Assembly (NCBI GenBank): GCA_001603275.1
Contig: LUYM01000006.1
Location: 583,391 to 647,390 of the forward strand
DNA: 64,000 nucleotides
Origin: Actinomycetales bacterium Actino_02
Lineage (GTDB): Bacteria; Actinomycetota; Actinomycetes; Propionibacteriales; Propionibacteriaceae
Direction of reading: 5' to 3'
Part shown: piece by piece, positions 7,780 through 16,219 of the stretch
Numbering within the stretch: position 1 is the stretch's first letter
Layout of the letters: the number at the start of each line of letters is the position of its first letter
Notes under the pieces: generated by a model
Database searches by the model: none
Seen by the model: only the letters and a program-made list of their open reading frames with translations
What the model was told of the DNA's origin: nothing
Program-made: the position numbers and the translations under genes

Positions 7780-9323
7780 CCGCGGGGGCTCGATTCGGTC
7801 GAAACCACTCGCTTCACCGCGCGCGTGGTGACCGTGTGATTGATCTCGGCGGTGGCGGCCAGGTAGTCGCTGGAATGCCGGGCGCCGTGCTCGGCGATCC
7901 CGACCAGGTCGGACTTGCGCACCAGGTAGCCGGTGATCCGGATGAACTCGTTGGAATCCAGGTTGAAGGTGAAGTCCCGCATCCCGATCGACAGCGCGCC
8001 GCGGATCACGTCCACCATGGCGGCCGGGTTGTTCTTCACGGTGTCCTCGACATGGAAGATGTCGGAGATGCCGGCCGAGAAGTACTCGTGGTGCGGCGCC
8101 ACCACGCTGATGTGCTCGCGCAGTCCCGGCTCATCACCGATCGGGATCCGAGTGCCGGCGGTGGTGTCCATATCGAGGTCAATGCCGCTTTGCGAGTGCA
8201 AGTACGCGAAACCGTTGCCGCCGCCGCAGTAGGGCAGTGGACGCTCGGCGACCAACCCGGCAATCCGGCGGACGATCTGAGCCGACACCTCGTTGGCCCG
8301 CTGGTCGTGGCCATAGCGGGCCTCGGGACGTCCCTCGCGGACCATCAGTTCGTTCACACACTCGGCCAGGCCGAAGATGCCGAACATCAGCGAGAACCGG
8401 TCCAGGTCGATCAGGCCCTCGGTGGCCAGGAAGTGCGACTCGAAGAAGCCGGCATCCTCGACCAGTGAGCGGATCCGAGCCTCGCCGAGCTCTGCGGTCA
8501 GCTCGACCCAGTGCGGCAGCGACTCGGAGCAGAAGCCGTCGACGGTGCCGTCGTACCTGGCCACCGCCTCTTTCAGGTTCAGCCGGACCAGGCTGTGCGC
8601 ACCACCGCGAACCTTCAACGAGTTGTAGCAGCTGACCGCCGCGTACTCTTCGCCGTGGTCGGCGACCATCATGGGGTGGTTCACGAAGTGCGGCTTGCCG
8701 GTCTCGAAGACGGTCTTCACGGCATCCACGATCAGGTCGTCCGGAGTCTCCGGCGACACCTTCAGGGTCAGGTTCGGCACCACCTGGCGCAGCGAGCGCT
8801 CCACCCGCCAGATCGAACGGATCACCCGACCGTCGCGGGGGCCGACATCGGCGTGGGCGAAAGCGTCGGGGAACAGCCGATCGAGCTGGATCCAGAAGCG
8901 GCGCAGCTTGGCGTCCAGCTCGGCGTCGCTGAGTTCGTCGGTGACGTAGGGCTCCAGTAGAGCGTCCAGGTCGCCGAAGTAGACCGGATAGGTGGTCACC
9001 GAGGGGACCTGGGAGTACAAGATGATCAGGAAGGCCAGGGCATCGTCGAGGTTGTGCGGCGACTCAAGTTCGAGGTAGGCCACCCCGTTGCGCAGCGCTT
9101 TGGCGTAGTCAGGCAACACATAGCGGGGGGTGAACGGGCGGTTGCCCTCGTACATGTCGCAGATCACCCGGGCCTGCAGCGCCTCGGTGCACAGCGGCGA
9201 CAGCTGCGGGTAGGGCAGCGCGTTCACCGCCAGCGACGAGAGCCGACGCAGCTTCTGGTCGTAACCCAGGCTGCGGTCGTTGACAAGGCCGCGGGCCTGC
9301 GTCTGGAAGTCTTCGATGTCCAC
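7776..9323 (-). CDS. yjjI: YjjI-family glycyl radical enzyme
   Basis: The protein has about 515 residues, essentially the length of E. coli YjjI. The glycyl-radical motif RITGYLVRK lies about 54 residues from the C-terminus (radical Gly near 465). The candidate thiyl cysteine is in AVSCYNSL (near 232). The substrate of this family is, to my knowledge, not established. Two tandem GTG codons could start translation (9326 and 9323); a TAGCAT hexamer lies exactly 6 nt before the second, favouring a leaderless start at 9323. It forms an operon with yjjW and is divergent from a nucleoside-type ABC operon. In E. coli yjjIW also flank the deoCABD nucleoside genes, so a nucleoside-related role is plausible. 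Confidence 0.88.
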   Translation of the reverse strand: MDIEDFQTQARGLVNDRSLGYDQKLRRLSSLAVNALPYPQLSPLCTEALQARVICDMYEGNRPFTPRYVLPDYAKALRNGVAYLELESPHNLDDALAFLIILYSQVPSVTTYPVYFGDLDALLEPYVTDELSDAELDAKLRRFWIQLDRLFPDAFAHADVGPRDGRVIRSIWRVERSLRQVVPNLTLKVSPETPDDLIVDAVKTVFETGKPHFVNHPMMVADHGEEYAAVSCYNSLKVRGGAHSLVRLNLKEAVARYDGTVDGFCSESLPHWVELTAELGEARIRSLVEDAGFFESHFLATEGLIDLDRFSLMFGIFGLAECVNELMVREGRPEARYGHDQRANEVSAQIVRRIAGLVAERPLPYCGGGNGFAYLHSQSGIDLDMDTTAGTRIPIGDEPGLREHISVVAPHHEYFSAGISDIFHVEDTVKNNPAAMVDVIRGALSIGMRDFTFNLDSNEFIRITGYLVRKSDLVGIAEHGARHSSDYLAATAEINHTVTTRAVKRVVSTESSPRG

Positions 9324-9329
9324 CACTCA

Positions 9330-9335
9330 ATGCTA
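9330..9335 (-). promoter_or_regulatory. Candidate -10 box of yjjI (leaderless)
   Basis: TAGCAT on the minus strand is followed after 6 nt by GTG at 9323. It sits in the divergent intergenic region shared with the BMP transporter operon. Confidence 0.45.
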
Positions 9336-9415
9336 ACCCGAGGCGCGCTGCTTACTTTTGGATAACGGTTTGTCACAGCCGAGCCCTGGCAACCCCGCCC
9401 GTAACATCGCGGGTC

Positions 9416-9421
9416 TAGAGT
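9416..9421 (+). promoter_or_regulatory. Candidate -10 box for the BMP transporter operon
   Basis: TAGAGT lies 53 nt upstream of the TTG start, leaving a leader of about 45 nt that contains the AAAAGGAGA ribosome site. No convincing -35 element can be fixed by eye. Confidence 0.3.
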
Positions 9422-9474
9422 CACAGCGTTCGGCGCGTGAGCCGCGCTCGGAATGAACCCAAAAGGAGAGTCCC

Positions 9475-10533
9475 TTGCAAAAGGTGATCAAGACCATCAT
9501 CGCGGCCGGGGCCGCTGCCATGATGCTTACCGCTTGTAGCTCCGGTGCGACGCCTAGCGCCACCAGTGCTGCACCGTCCGCCTCCACCAGCGCGTCTTCG
9601 GAAGCCCCGAAGATCAAGGTCGGTATGGCTTACGACGTCGGCGGCCGTGGCGACCAGTCCTTCAACGACTCCGCCGCTGCCGGCCTGGACAAGGCCGCCA
9701 AGGAGTTCGGCGTTGACATCAAGGAGTCGGCAGCCACCAATGGCGAGGCTGCTTCGGCTCGCGAGGAGCGCCTGAACCAGCTGATCGATGCCGGCTACAC
9801 CAACATCGTCGCCGTGGGCTTCGCCTACGCCGAGTCGGTGAAGAAGGTCGCTGCAGCCAACCCCGACGTCAAGTTCGCCATCGTCGACGACAGCTCGATC
9901 ACCGCCGACAACGTCATGAACCTGACCTTCGCTGCCAACCAGGGTTCGTTCCTGGTCGGTGCTGCTGCGGCCCTGACCTCGAAGACCAAGCACGTCGGCT
10001 TCGTGGGCGGCGTCGAGACCGATCTGATCAAGAGCTTCGAGGCTGGCTTCGATGCCGGTGTCAAGGCCGTCGATCCCAGCATCAAGATCGACTCCAAGTA
10101 CCTGACCCAGCCGCCGGACTTCTCCGGCTTCGGCGACGTTGCCAAGGGCAAGGCTGCTGCTGAGGGCATGTACCAGTCCGGCGCCGACGTGGTCTACCAC
10201 GCAGCCGGTGGTTCCGGTGGCGGCGTCTTCACTGCGGCCAAGGCTGCGGGGAAGTGGGCCATCGGTGTCGACTCCGACCAGGCGCTGACCGCTCCTGAGG
10301 ATGTTCGCTCGGTCATCCTGACCTCGATGATCAAGCGCGTCGACGTCGGCGTGTACACCTTCATCAAGTCCGTGCACGACGGTTCCTTCAAGGGCGGCAC
10401 CACCCTGTTCGACCTGAAGGCCGACGGCGTTGGCTACTCCACCACTGGTGGCCACGTGGACGCGATCAAGGACAAGCTGGAGGCCTTCAAGGCTGACATC
10501 ATCTCCGGGAAGATCACCGTTCCGGAGAAGTGA
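9475..10533 (+). CDS. BMP-family substrate-binding lipoprotein of a nucleoside-type ABC importer
   Basis: The 352-residue protein begins at TTG with AAAAGGAGA upstream. It has a signal sequence ending in the lipobox LTAC (Cys near residue 21) and a Ser/Thr/Ala-rich linker. The mature part shows BMP features: KVGMAYDVGGRGDQSFND, an AVGFAYAESV segment and DVVYHAAGGSGGGVF. BMP proteins with this ATPase/permease architecture bind purine or pyrimidine nucleosides (PnrA/NupN type). Downstream deaminase genes support nucleoside import. It is followed by a strong hairpin, which could keep its expression above that of the membrane components. Confidence 0.9.
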   Translation: MQKVIKTIIAAGAAAMMLTACSSGATPSATSAAPSASTSASSEAPKIKVGMAYDVGGRGDQSFNDSAAAGLDKAAKEFGVDIKESAATNGEAASAREERLNQLIDAGYTNIVAVGFAYAESVKKVAAANPDVKFAIVDDSSITADNVMNLTFAANQGSFLVGAAAALTSKTKHVGFVGGVETDLIKSFEAGFDAGVKAVDPSIKIDSKYLTQPPDFSGFGDVAKGKAAAEGMYQSGADVVYHAAGGSGGGVFTAAKAAGKWAIGVDSDQALTAPEDVRSVILTSMIKRVDVGVYTFIKSVHDGSFKGGTTLFDLKADGVGYSTTGGHVDAIKDKLEAFKADIISGKITVPEK

Positions 10534-10561
10534 AGTCCGCTTCACTGACGAAGTAAGCAAC

Positions 10562-10591
10562 CGGCCTGGGCGACACGCGTCGCCCAGGCCG
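10562..10591 (+). terminator. Hairpin between binding-protein gene and transporter genes
   Basis: A perfect 13-bp G/C-rich stem (10562-10574 with 10579-10591) with a 4-nt loop lies 29 nt after the binding-protein stop. It probably acts as a partial terminator or 3'-end stabiliser giving excess binding protein, a common arrangement for ABC importers. Confidence 0.65.
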
Positions 10592-10752
10592 TCGCTTCCC
10601 ATGAGACCACCATGCCGAGACCGCAGCTGTCCCGCGGCTTTGGTGAGGAGTCCCGACAATGGCCGCGTCAGCGGCCGTTGGAATAGAGTGCCCGTCGAGA
10701 CTGGCATCGGCGCTGGCCTCTACCAGTCGAACCCGACCAGGAGTTCCCATCG

Positions 10753-12297
10753 ATGAGTGCCGCGCTCTTTGCACAGCCGACCAGTCTCGAGCCGTTGGCT
10801 GTTGAGCTGACGGGCATCACCAAGCGCTTCCCCGGGGTGGTCGCCAACCGCGACATCAGCCTGCAGGTGCGCAAGGGCACCATCCACGCCATCGTCGGCG
10901 AGAACGGTGCGGGCAAGTCCACCCTGATGAAGATCCTCTACGGCGTCCAAGCTCCCGACGAGGGAACGATCGCCATCAACGGTGCCCCGGTGCACCTGAA
11001 GAGCCCGACCGAGGCGATCCGCGCCGGCATCGGCATGGTTTTCCAGCACTTCATGCTGGCCGACAACTTCACGGTCTTGGAGAACGTCGTCCTGGGTGCG
11101 GAGAAGCTGTACGGAATCGGTGACGCCGCCCGTGCTCAGATTCGCAAGATCTCCGACGACTACGGCCTGCGCGTCGAGCCGGACGATCTGGTCGCCGACC
11201 TGGGAGTCGGTGATCGGCAGCGGATCGAGATCCTCAAGGTGCTCTACCGCGGCGCCAAGATCCTGATCCTCGACGAGCCGACGGCCGTCCTCGTTCCGCA
11301 AGAAGTGACCGAGCTTTTCAGCAACCTCCGTGACCTCAAGGCCGAGGGCCTGACCGTGATCTTCATCTCGCACAAGCTGGACGAGGTGCTCTCTGTGGCC
11401 GACGACATCACGGTGATCCGGCGTGGCACCACGGTGGCCGCCGTCGATCCCAAGAAGGTCACCGCTCGCCAGCTCGCCGAACTGATGGTCGGCTCCGAAC
11501 TGCCGTCCCCGCAGACCGAGGAGTCCACGGTCACCGATGAGGTTCGTTTGGAACTGCGCGGGGTCAGCCTGGCCGGCCATGGCCAGGCCAAGGTGCTGGA
11601 CAACATCGACCTGGTGATCCATGCCGGTGAGATCCTCGGCATCGCCGGCGTCGAGGGAAACGGCCAGGCCGAACTCGTCGAGACGGTGATCGGCATGCGG
11701 CGCCCGGATGCCGGTCAGGTGTTGCTGGAGGGCTCCGAGATCACCGGGGCCGGAGTCCGGGAGATCCGGCAGGCCGGTGTCGGCTACATCCCTGAGGATC
11801 GGCATCGTCACGGACTGCTGCTCGAGGCGCCGCTGTGGGAGAACATGATCCTTGGCCACCAGACCGAGGCTCCCAACGTGAAGGGCCCGCTGATCGACGC
11901 CAAGGCCGCCAAGGCCGACACCGAGCAGGTTGTCACCAAGTTCGACGTGCGGACGCCGTCCATCCTGGTCACGGCCGGTTCGCTGTCGGGCGGCAATCAG
12001 CAGAAGCTGATCGTCGGGCGCGAGATGAGCCACAAGCCGCGCGTCCTGATCGCTGCCCATCCCACCCGCGGCGTCGATGTCGGAGCGCAGGCCGCCATCT
12101 GGGACCTGATCAAGGCTGCCCGTCGCGAGGGAATGGCGGTACTGCTGATTTCGGCCGATCTGGAGGAGCTGGTCGGTCTGTCCGACACGATCGTGGTGAT
12201 CCTGCGCGGAAAGCTCAGTGGGCAGTTCGACCCGGACGTGGTGACCCGAGAACAGCTGGGTGCGGCGATGACCGGTGCCGACCAGGAGGATGAGTGA
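10753..12297 (+). CDS. Nucleoside-type ABC importer ATPase (two fused nucleotide-binding domains)
   Basis: The 514-residue protein contains two ABC cassettes. The first has Walker A GENGAGKST, an LGVGDRQRIEI signature and Walker B ILILDEPTAVL. The second has a degenerate Walker A (GVEGNGQAEL), a canonical LSGGNQQKL signature and LIAAHPTRGVD. This double architecture is characteristic of ribose/nucleoside-type importers (RbsA/NupO style). The ATG is preceded by AGGAG. Its stop overlaps the first permease start (TGATG), so the genes are coupled. Together with the BMP lipoprotein and two permeases it forms a complete importer. Confidence 0.94.
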   Translation: MSAALFAQPTSLEPLAVELTGITKRFPGVVANRDISLQVRKGTIHAIVGENGAGKSTLMKILYGVQAPDEGTIAINGAPVHLKSPTEAIRAGIGMVFQHFMLADNFTVLENVVLGAEKLYGIGDAARAQIRKISDDYGLRVEPDDLVADLGVGDRQRIEILKVLYRGAKILILDEPTAVLVPQEVTELFSNLRDLKAEGLTVIFISHKLDEVLSVADDITVIRRGTTVAAVDPKKVTARQLAELMVGSELPSPQTEESTVTDEVRLELRGVSLAGHGQAKVLDNIDLVIHAGEILGIAGVEGNGQAELVETVIGMRRPDAGQVLLEGSEITGAGVREIRQAGVGYIPEDRHRHGLLLEAPLWENMILGHQTEAPNVKGPLIDAKAAKADTEQVVTKFDVRTPSILVTAGSLSGGNQQKLIVGREMSHKPRVLIAAHPTRGVDVGAQAAIWDLIKAARREGMAVLLISADLEELVGLSDTIVVILRGKLSGQFDPDVVTREQLGAAMTGADQEDE

Positions 12298-13412
12298 TGA
12301 AGGTCGATTTCCGCCGGCTTGGCCTCGGGGTAGCTGCTCCAGTCCTGGCGATTGTCGTTGCATTGGTGTTGACCACCCTGATCCTGCTGGTCGCCGGAGA
12401 CCCGGTGCTGGCTGTGTGGCAGGTGCTGTTCAAGGTGCCGCTGCCGCGCCAGATCGTCGCCATCGTCAATGAGGCGACCGTGCTCTACCTCTCAGCTGTG
12501 GCGGTAGCGATCGGGTTCAAGATGAACCTGTTCAACATCGGCGTGGACGGCCAGTACCGGATCGCCTCCTTCGCTGCCGCCGTCTTCGCCGGCGCACACT
12601 TCCTGCCGGGCTGGCTGAACATCATCGTCGCGATCCTGGTTTCGATGCTCACCGGCGCAGTGTGGGCACTGATCGCCGGTGTGCTGAAAGTGACCCGAGG
12701 GGTGTCGGAGGTGATCAGCACCATCATGCTGAACTACATCGCCACCTACCTGGTCGCCTTCATGCTCAGGGGTGCCGCGGTGAAGGTGGAGGGCTCGAAC
12801 GCCACTAGTACCCAGATCCTCGCCGAGGACTCCCGGGTGCCCGGTATCAGCATCAGCTGGCTGGCCAACACCTCCAACAAGGTCTACGGCCTGGTTCTGC
12901 TGGCGATCCTGATCGGTTTCCTGTACTGGTTCGTGCTGGCCAAGACCCGGTTCGGCTTCGACTTGCGGGCGACCGGACAGTCGGAGAGTGCGGCAGTGGC
13001 CAGCGGTGTCAACGTGAAGCGGATGATCGTCACCTCCATGGTGCTGTCCGGTGCGGCGGCCGGCCTGATCGGCATGCCGCTGCTGTTCGGCCAGGACTAC
13101 GCCTACGGCGACACCGTCCAGGCTGGACTCGGCTTCGCGGGCATGTCGGTGGCTCTGCTCGGCCGCAACCATCCAATCGGCATGGCGGTCTCGGCGCTGC
13201 TGTGGGGCTACCTCAACCAGCTGAGCAACGGACTGCAGATCGGGGCCGGTGTCTCCGATCGGCTGGTGCTGATCATCCAGGGAATCATCGTCTTGTCGGT
13301 GGTCGTCGCCTACGAAGTCGTCCGTCGGGCCAGACAGCGCTTGGAGCAGGGCAGAGTGGCCCGTGAGCTCGCCATGCAAGCCGCTCCCGCAACTAAGGAG
13401 GTGGCGGCATGA
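12297..13412 (+). CDS. Nucleoside-type ABC importer permease 1
   Basis: This 371-residue integral membrane protein has about eight to ten hydrophobic helices and belongs to the BPD_transp_2 permease family (YufP/NupP type). Its long N-terminal loop, VYLSAVAVAIGFKMNLFNIG segment and EVISTIMLNYIA region are typical. It starts at ATG 12297 overlapping the ATPase stop, and its end overlaps the next permease start by ATGA. It should form one half of the transmembrane channel with the following protein. Confidence 0.92.
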   Translation: MKVDFRRLGLGVAAPVLAIVVALVLTTLILLVAGDPVLAVWQVLFKVPLPRQIVAIVNEATVLYLSAVAVAIGFKMNLFNIGVDGQYRIASFAAAVFAGAHFLPGWLNIIVAILVSMLTGAVWALIAGVLKVTRGVSEVISTIMLNYIATYLVAFMLRGAAVKVEGSNATSTQILAEDSRVPGISISWLANTSNKVYGLVLLAILIGFLYWFVLAKTRFGFDLRATGQSESAAVASGVNVKRMIVTSMVLSGAAAGLIGMPLLFGQDYAYGDTVQAGLGFAGMSVALLGRNHPIGMAVSALLWGYLNQLSNGLQIGAGVSDRLVLIIQGIIVLSVVVAYEVVRRARQRLEQGRVARELAMQAAPATKEVAA

Positions 13413-14671
13413 GCACTCAGACCGAGCTCTCCGCGACGATCCCGCAGACCCGGACGGGGCGTCCGTCCTGGTACTGGCCGGTGATTATCATCGGCTCAAT
13501 CCTGGTGATCTCGACGGTTCGAGTGCTCACTGGGGCCCATGACATCGACTCCTCCGGTGCCCTCACCGCCGCGATCGGCCTGGCGATGCCGCTGGCCCTG
13601 GCCGGGCTGGGTGGCCTGTGGTCGGAGCGGGCCGGCGTGACCAACATCGGCCTGGAAGGCATGATGATTCTCGGCACCTGGGGAGCCGGCTTCTTCGGCT
13701 TCCACTACGGCCCGTGGGTCGGCATCCTTGGCGCCGTCGTGATGGGCATCCTCGGCGGTGCGATTCATGCGTTGGCCACCGTGGTGTTCGGCGTTGACCA
13801 CATCGTCTCCGGTGTTGCCATCAACCTGCTGGGCGCGGGCGCCGGCTCCTATCTCGCGGTTCGCACCTTCACCGGGCTACCCGGGGGTGGGCCGACCCAG
13901 TCGCCGGCCCTGCAGCAACTGCCGTTCATTTCGGTGCCTGGGCTGGGTGACTGGCTGCAGCAGCTGGAGAACTCGCACACCTGGCTGGTGGCCGACCTGG
14001 CCGGCATCCTGCGCACGCTGACCACCAACGTCAACGCACTGACGCTGATCGCGATCGCACTGATGATCGGCTCGGCCTGGCTGCTGTGGCGCACGCCGAT
14101 CGGGCTGCGGCTGCGCTCGGTGGGCGAGGCCCCGCACGCCGCCGAGACCCTCGGTGTGAACGTGCTGCGCTACAAGTTCATGGCGGTGCTGGTCTCCGGC
14201 GGTCTGGCCGGTCTGGCCGGCGGCTTCCTGGTGCTGGTGGCGTCCAATCTGTACCGCGAAGGTCAGACCGGCGGACGCGGCTACATCGGCCTGGCCGCGA
14301 TGATCTTCGGCAACTGGCGTCCCGGTGGTCTGGCGGCCGGCGCCATGCTGTTCGGCTACGCCGACGCCGTCCAGCTGCGCGGGCGTGGCGACGTGATCCA
14401 CGCCTACCTGCTGCCGATCGGTCTTGCGCTGCTCGGCTGGGCGATCTGGCAGCTGATCCGGCACCGCCAGGGCAAGCCGATCACCGGCATCGTCCAGGTC
14501 GCCATTGCGCTGGGTGTGCTGGTTTGGTTCGCCCTGACCAGCGAGGTGCCGGCCGAGTTCACCAACATGACCCCGTACGTGGCCACGCTGCTGGTGCTGG
14601 CCTTCTCGGCGCAGCGGCTGCGGATGCCGGCCGCCGACGGGCAGGTGTACCGAAAGGGAGAAGCCAATTAG
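13409..14671 (+). CDS. Nucleoside-type ABC importer permease 2
   Basis: This 420-residue membrane protein is the second permease of the importer (YufQ/NupQ type). It shows the GVTNIGLEGMMILGTWGAGF stretch, GVDHIVSGVAINLLGAG and VGEAPHAAETLGVNV typical of the family. Start and stop overlap its neighbours: ATGA with permease 1, and the TAG at 14669-14671 overlaps the apparent ATT start of the cytidine deaminase. The C-terminus has extra helices and a polar tail. Confidence 0.92.
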   Translation: MSTQTELSATIPQTRTGRPSWYWPVIIIGSILVISTVRVLTGAHDIDSSGALTAAIGLAMPLALAGLGGLWSERAGVTNIGLEGMMILGTWGAGFFGFHYGPWVGILGAVVMGILGGAIHALATVVFGVDHIVSGVAINLLGAGAGSYLAVRTFTGLPGGGPTQSPALQQLPFISVPGLGDWLQQLENSHTWLVADLAGILRTLTTNVNALTLIAIALMIGSAWLLWRTPIGLRLRSVGEAPHAAETLGVNVLRYKFMAVLVSGGLAGLAGGFLVLVASNLYREGQTGGRGYIGLAAMIFGNWRPGGLAAGAMLFGYADAVQLRGRGDVIHAYLLPIGLALLGWAIWQLIRHRQGKPITGIVQVAIALGVLVWFALTSEVPAEFTNMTPYVATLLVLAFSAQRLRMPAADGQVYRKGEAN

Positions 14672-15074
14672 CGACATCGACTGGGAGGGGCTGCGGGCCC
14701 GGGCTCGGGAGCTTGCCGGACGGGCCTACGCGCCGTACTCGAAGTTCCCGGTCGGTGCCGCCGGCCTGGCCGAGGATGGACGGGTGGTCGCCGGCTGCAA
14801 TGTCGAGAACGCCGGCTACGGAGTCGCCCTGTGCGCCGAGTGCGGGCTGGTGTCGGAGCTGGTCGCCACCGGCGGTGGACGTCTGGTGGCGGTCACCTGC
14901 TGCAATGCCAACGGTGACCAGCTGATGCCCTGCGGACGCTGCCGCCAGCTGCTGTGGGAGCACGGCGGCGCCGGCCTGTTGGTGGACACCCCGAAGGGCA
15001 TACAGCCGATGGATCAGGTGCTGCCGCAGGCTTTCGGCATCGACGACCTGCGTGGCGTCGTCGGAGAGATCTAG
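14667..15074 (+). CDS. cdd: Cytidine deaminase, apparent ATT start
   Basis: The 135-residue product contains the family N-terminus YAPYSKFPVGAAG, the zinc site NVENAGYGVALCAEC with catalytic Glu, and PCGRCRQLL with the other two zinc cysteines. It hydrolyses cytidine or deoxycytidine to uridine. The frame has no ATG or GTG before the essential YSKFPVG block. Its upstream boundary is an ATT at 14667 with AAAGGGAG (14653-14660) 6 nt upstream and the permease stop overlapping it. The homologue-like N-terminus S-D-I-D-W-E-G-L begins right after this codon. ATT initiation is rare, so this is an inference; CTG 14691 is the alternative. Confidence 0.9.
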   Translation: MSDIDWEGLRARARELAGRAYAPYSKFPVGAAGLAEDGRVVAGCNVENAGYGVALCAECGLVSELVATGGGRLVAVTCCNANGDQLMPCGRCRQLLWEHGGAGLLVDTPKGIQPMDQVLPQAFGIDDLRGVVGEI

Positions 15075-16138
15075 TGGCCGTCTCACTGGAGCTGTGCCGG
15101 GCCGTCCCGAAGATCGCCCTGCATGACCACTTGGACGGAGGGCTGCGTCCGGCCACCATCGTGGAGCTGGCCGCCGAGGTGGGCCATGTGCTGCCCGAGA
15201 CCGACCCGGACGCGCTGGGCCGGTGGTTCTTCGATGCGGCCGATTCCGGGTCGTTGGTGCGCTATCTGGAGACCTTTGTGCACACCATCGCGGTGATGCA
15301 GACGGCCGCCCAGTTGCGCCGGGTGGCCAGGGAGTTCGTCGAGGATCAGGCCGCAGACGGGGTCATTTACGCCGAGGCGCGGTGGGCTCCTGAGCAGCAT
15401 CTGGCCGGCGGGCTCAGCCTGGCCGAGGCCGTTTCCGCTGTCCGGGACGGACTGGCCGAGGGGATGGCGTCGGCGGCGGCGTCGGGTCGGACGATCATCG
15501 CCCGGCAGATCCTGACCTCGATGCGCCACGCCAGCCCGACCACCGAGATCGCCGAGTTGGCTGTGGCCTTCCGCAACGACTCGGTGTGCGGTTTCGATAT
15601 CGCCGGAGCGGAGGACGGTTTCCCGCCGAGCCGCTTCGTCGAAGCCTTCGACTACCTCAAGCGGCACAACTTCGAGTTCACCATTCACGCCGGCGAGGCG
15701 TTCGGGCTGCCCTCGATCTGGGAGGCCGTCCAGCTGTGCGGGGCCTCCCGGCTGGGCCACGGCGTCCGGCTGATCGAGGATGTGGCACCGGACGGGAGCC
15801 TGGGCGAGCTGGCCAGCTACGTCCGCAATCGTCGGATCGCGTTGGAGCTGTGCCCGAGCTCGAACCTGCAGACCGGCATCTGCACCACGATCGCCGAGCA
15901 CCCCTTCGGGCGGCTCGCCGAGCTCGACTTCCGGGTGACGGTCTCCTGCGACAACCGGCTGATGAGCGCCACGACGTTGAGCCGGGAGTATCACCTGCTC
16001 AGCGAGGCCTTCGGCTACGGAATGGACGACCTGCGGCGGTTCAGCCGCAATGCCGCCAAGAGTGCCTTCCTACCCTGGGATCAGCGGTTGGAGCTGATTC
16101 GACGAGTCGAGCAGGGGTTCAGCGCTCTGGCCGAGTGA
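15074..16138 (+). CDS. add: Adenosine deaminase
   Basis: The 354-residue TIM-barrel protein has the metal-binding HDHLDGG near the N-terminus, the catalytic FTIHAGE motif and SCDNRLMSAT with the metal-binding Asp. These are the signatures of adenosine deaminase, which converts (deoxy)adenosine to (deoxy)inosine. GTG 15074 overlaps the cytidine deaminase stop (TAGTG) and gives a normal N-terminus, so longer upstream starts are not used. It is the last gene of the nucleoside import and salvage operon. Confusion with a related aminodeoxyfutalosine deaminase is possible but less likely given the context. Confidence 0.93.
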   Translation: MAVSLELCRAVPKIALHDHLDGGLRPATIVELAAEVGHVLPETDPDALGRWFFDAADSGSLVRYLETFVHTIAVMQTAAQLRRVAREFVEDQAADGVIYAEARWAPEQHLAGGLSLAEAVSAVRDGLAEGMASAAASGRTIIARQILTSMRHASPTTEIAELAVAFRNDSVCGFDIAGAEDGFPPSRFVEAFDYLKRHNFEFTIHAGEAFGLPSIWEAVQLCGASRLGHGVRLIEDVAPDGSLGELASYVRNRRIALELCPSSNLQTGICTTIAEHPFGRLAELDFRVTVSCDNRLMSATTLSREYHLLSEAFGYGMDDLRRFSRNAAKSAFLPWDQRLELIRRVEQGFSALAE

Positions 16139-16158
16139 GCGGCAGGAGTTGGTTCATC

Positions 16159-16176
16159 GTTCACCCAACGGTGAAC
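16159..16176 (+). terminator. Small hairpin after adenosine deaminase
   Basis: A 7-bp stem (GTTCACC with GGTGAAC) and 4-nt loop CAAC lie 20 nt after the add stop. There is no T-tract, so the terminator call is weak, but nothing else separates add from the next promoter. Confidence 0.4.
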
Positions 16177-16207
16177 CGTAGTTGGCGGGCTGGCTGACTG
16201 GGCTGCC

Positions 16208-16213
16208 TACTTT
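16208..16213 (+). promoter_or_regulatory. Candidate -10 box of the glycosyltransferase gene (leaderless)
   Basis: TACTTT is followed after 6 nt (TCAAGG) by the GTG at 16220, the spacing expected for a transcript beginning at the start codon. Confidence 0.5.
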
Positions 16214-16219
16214 TCAAGG

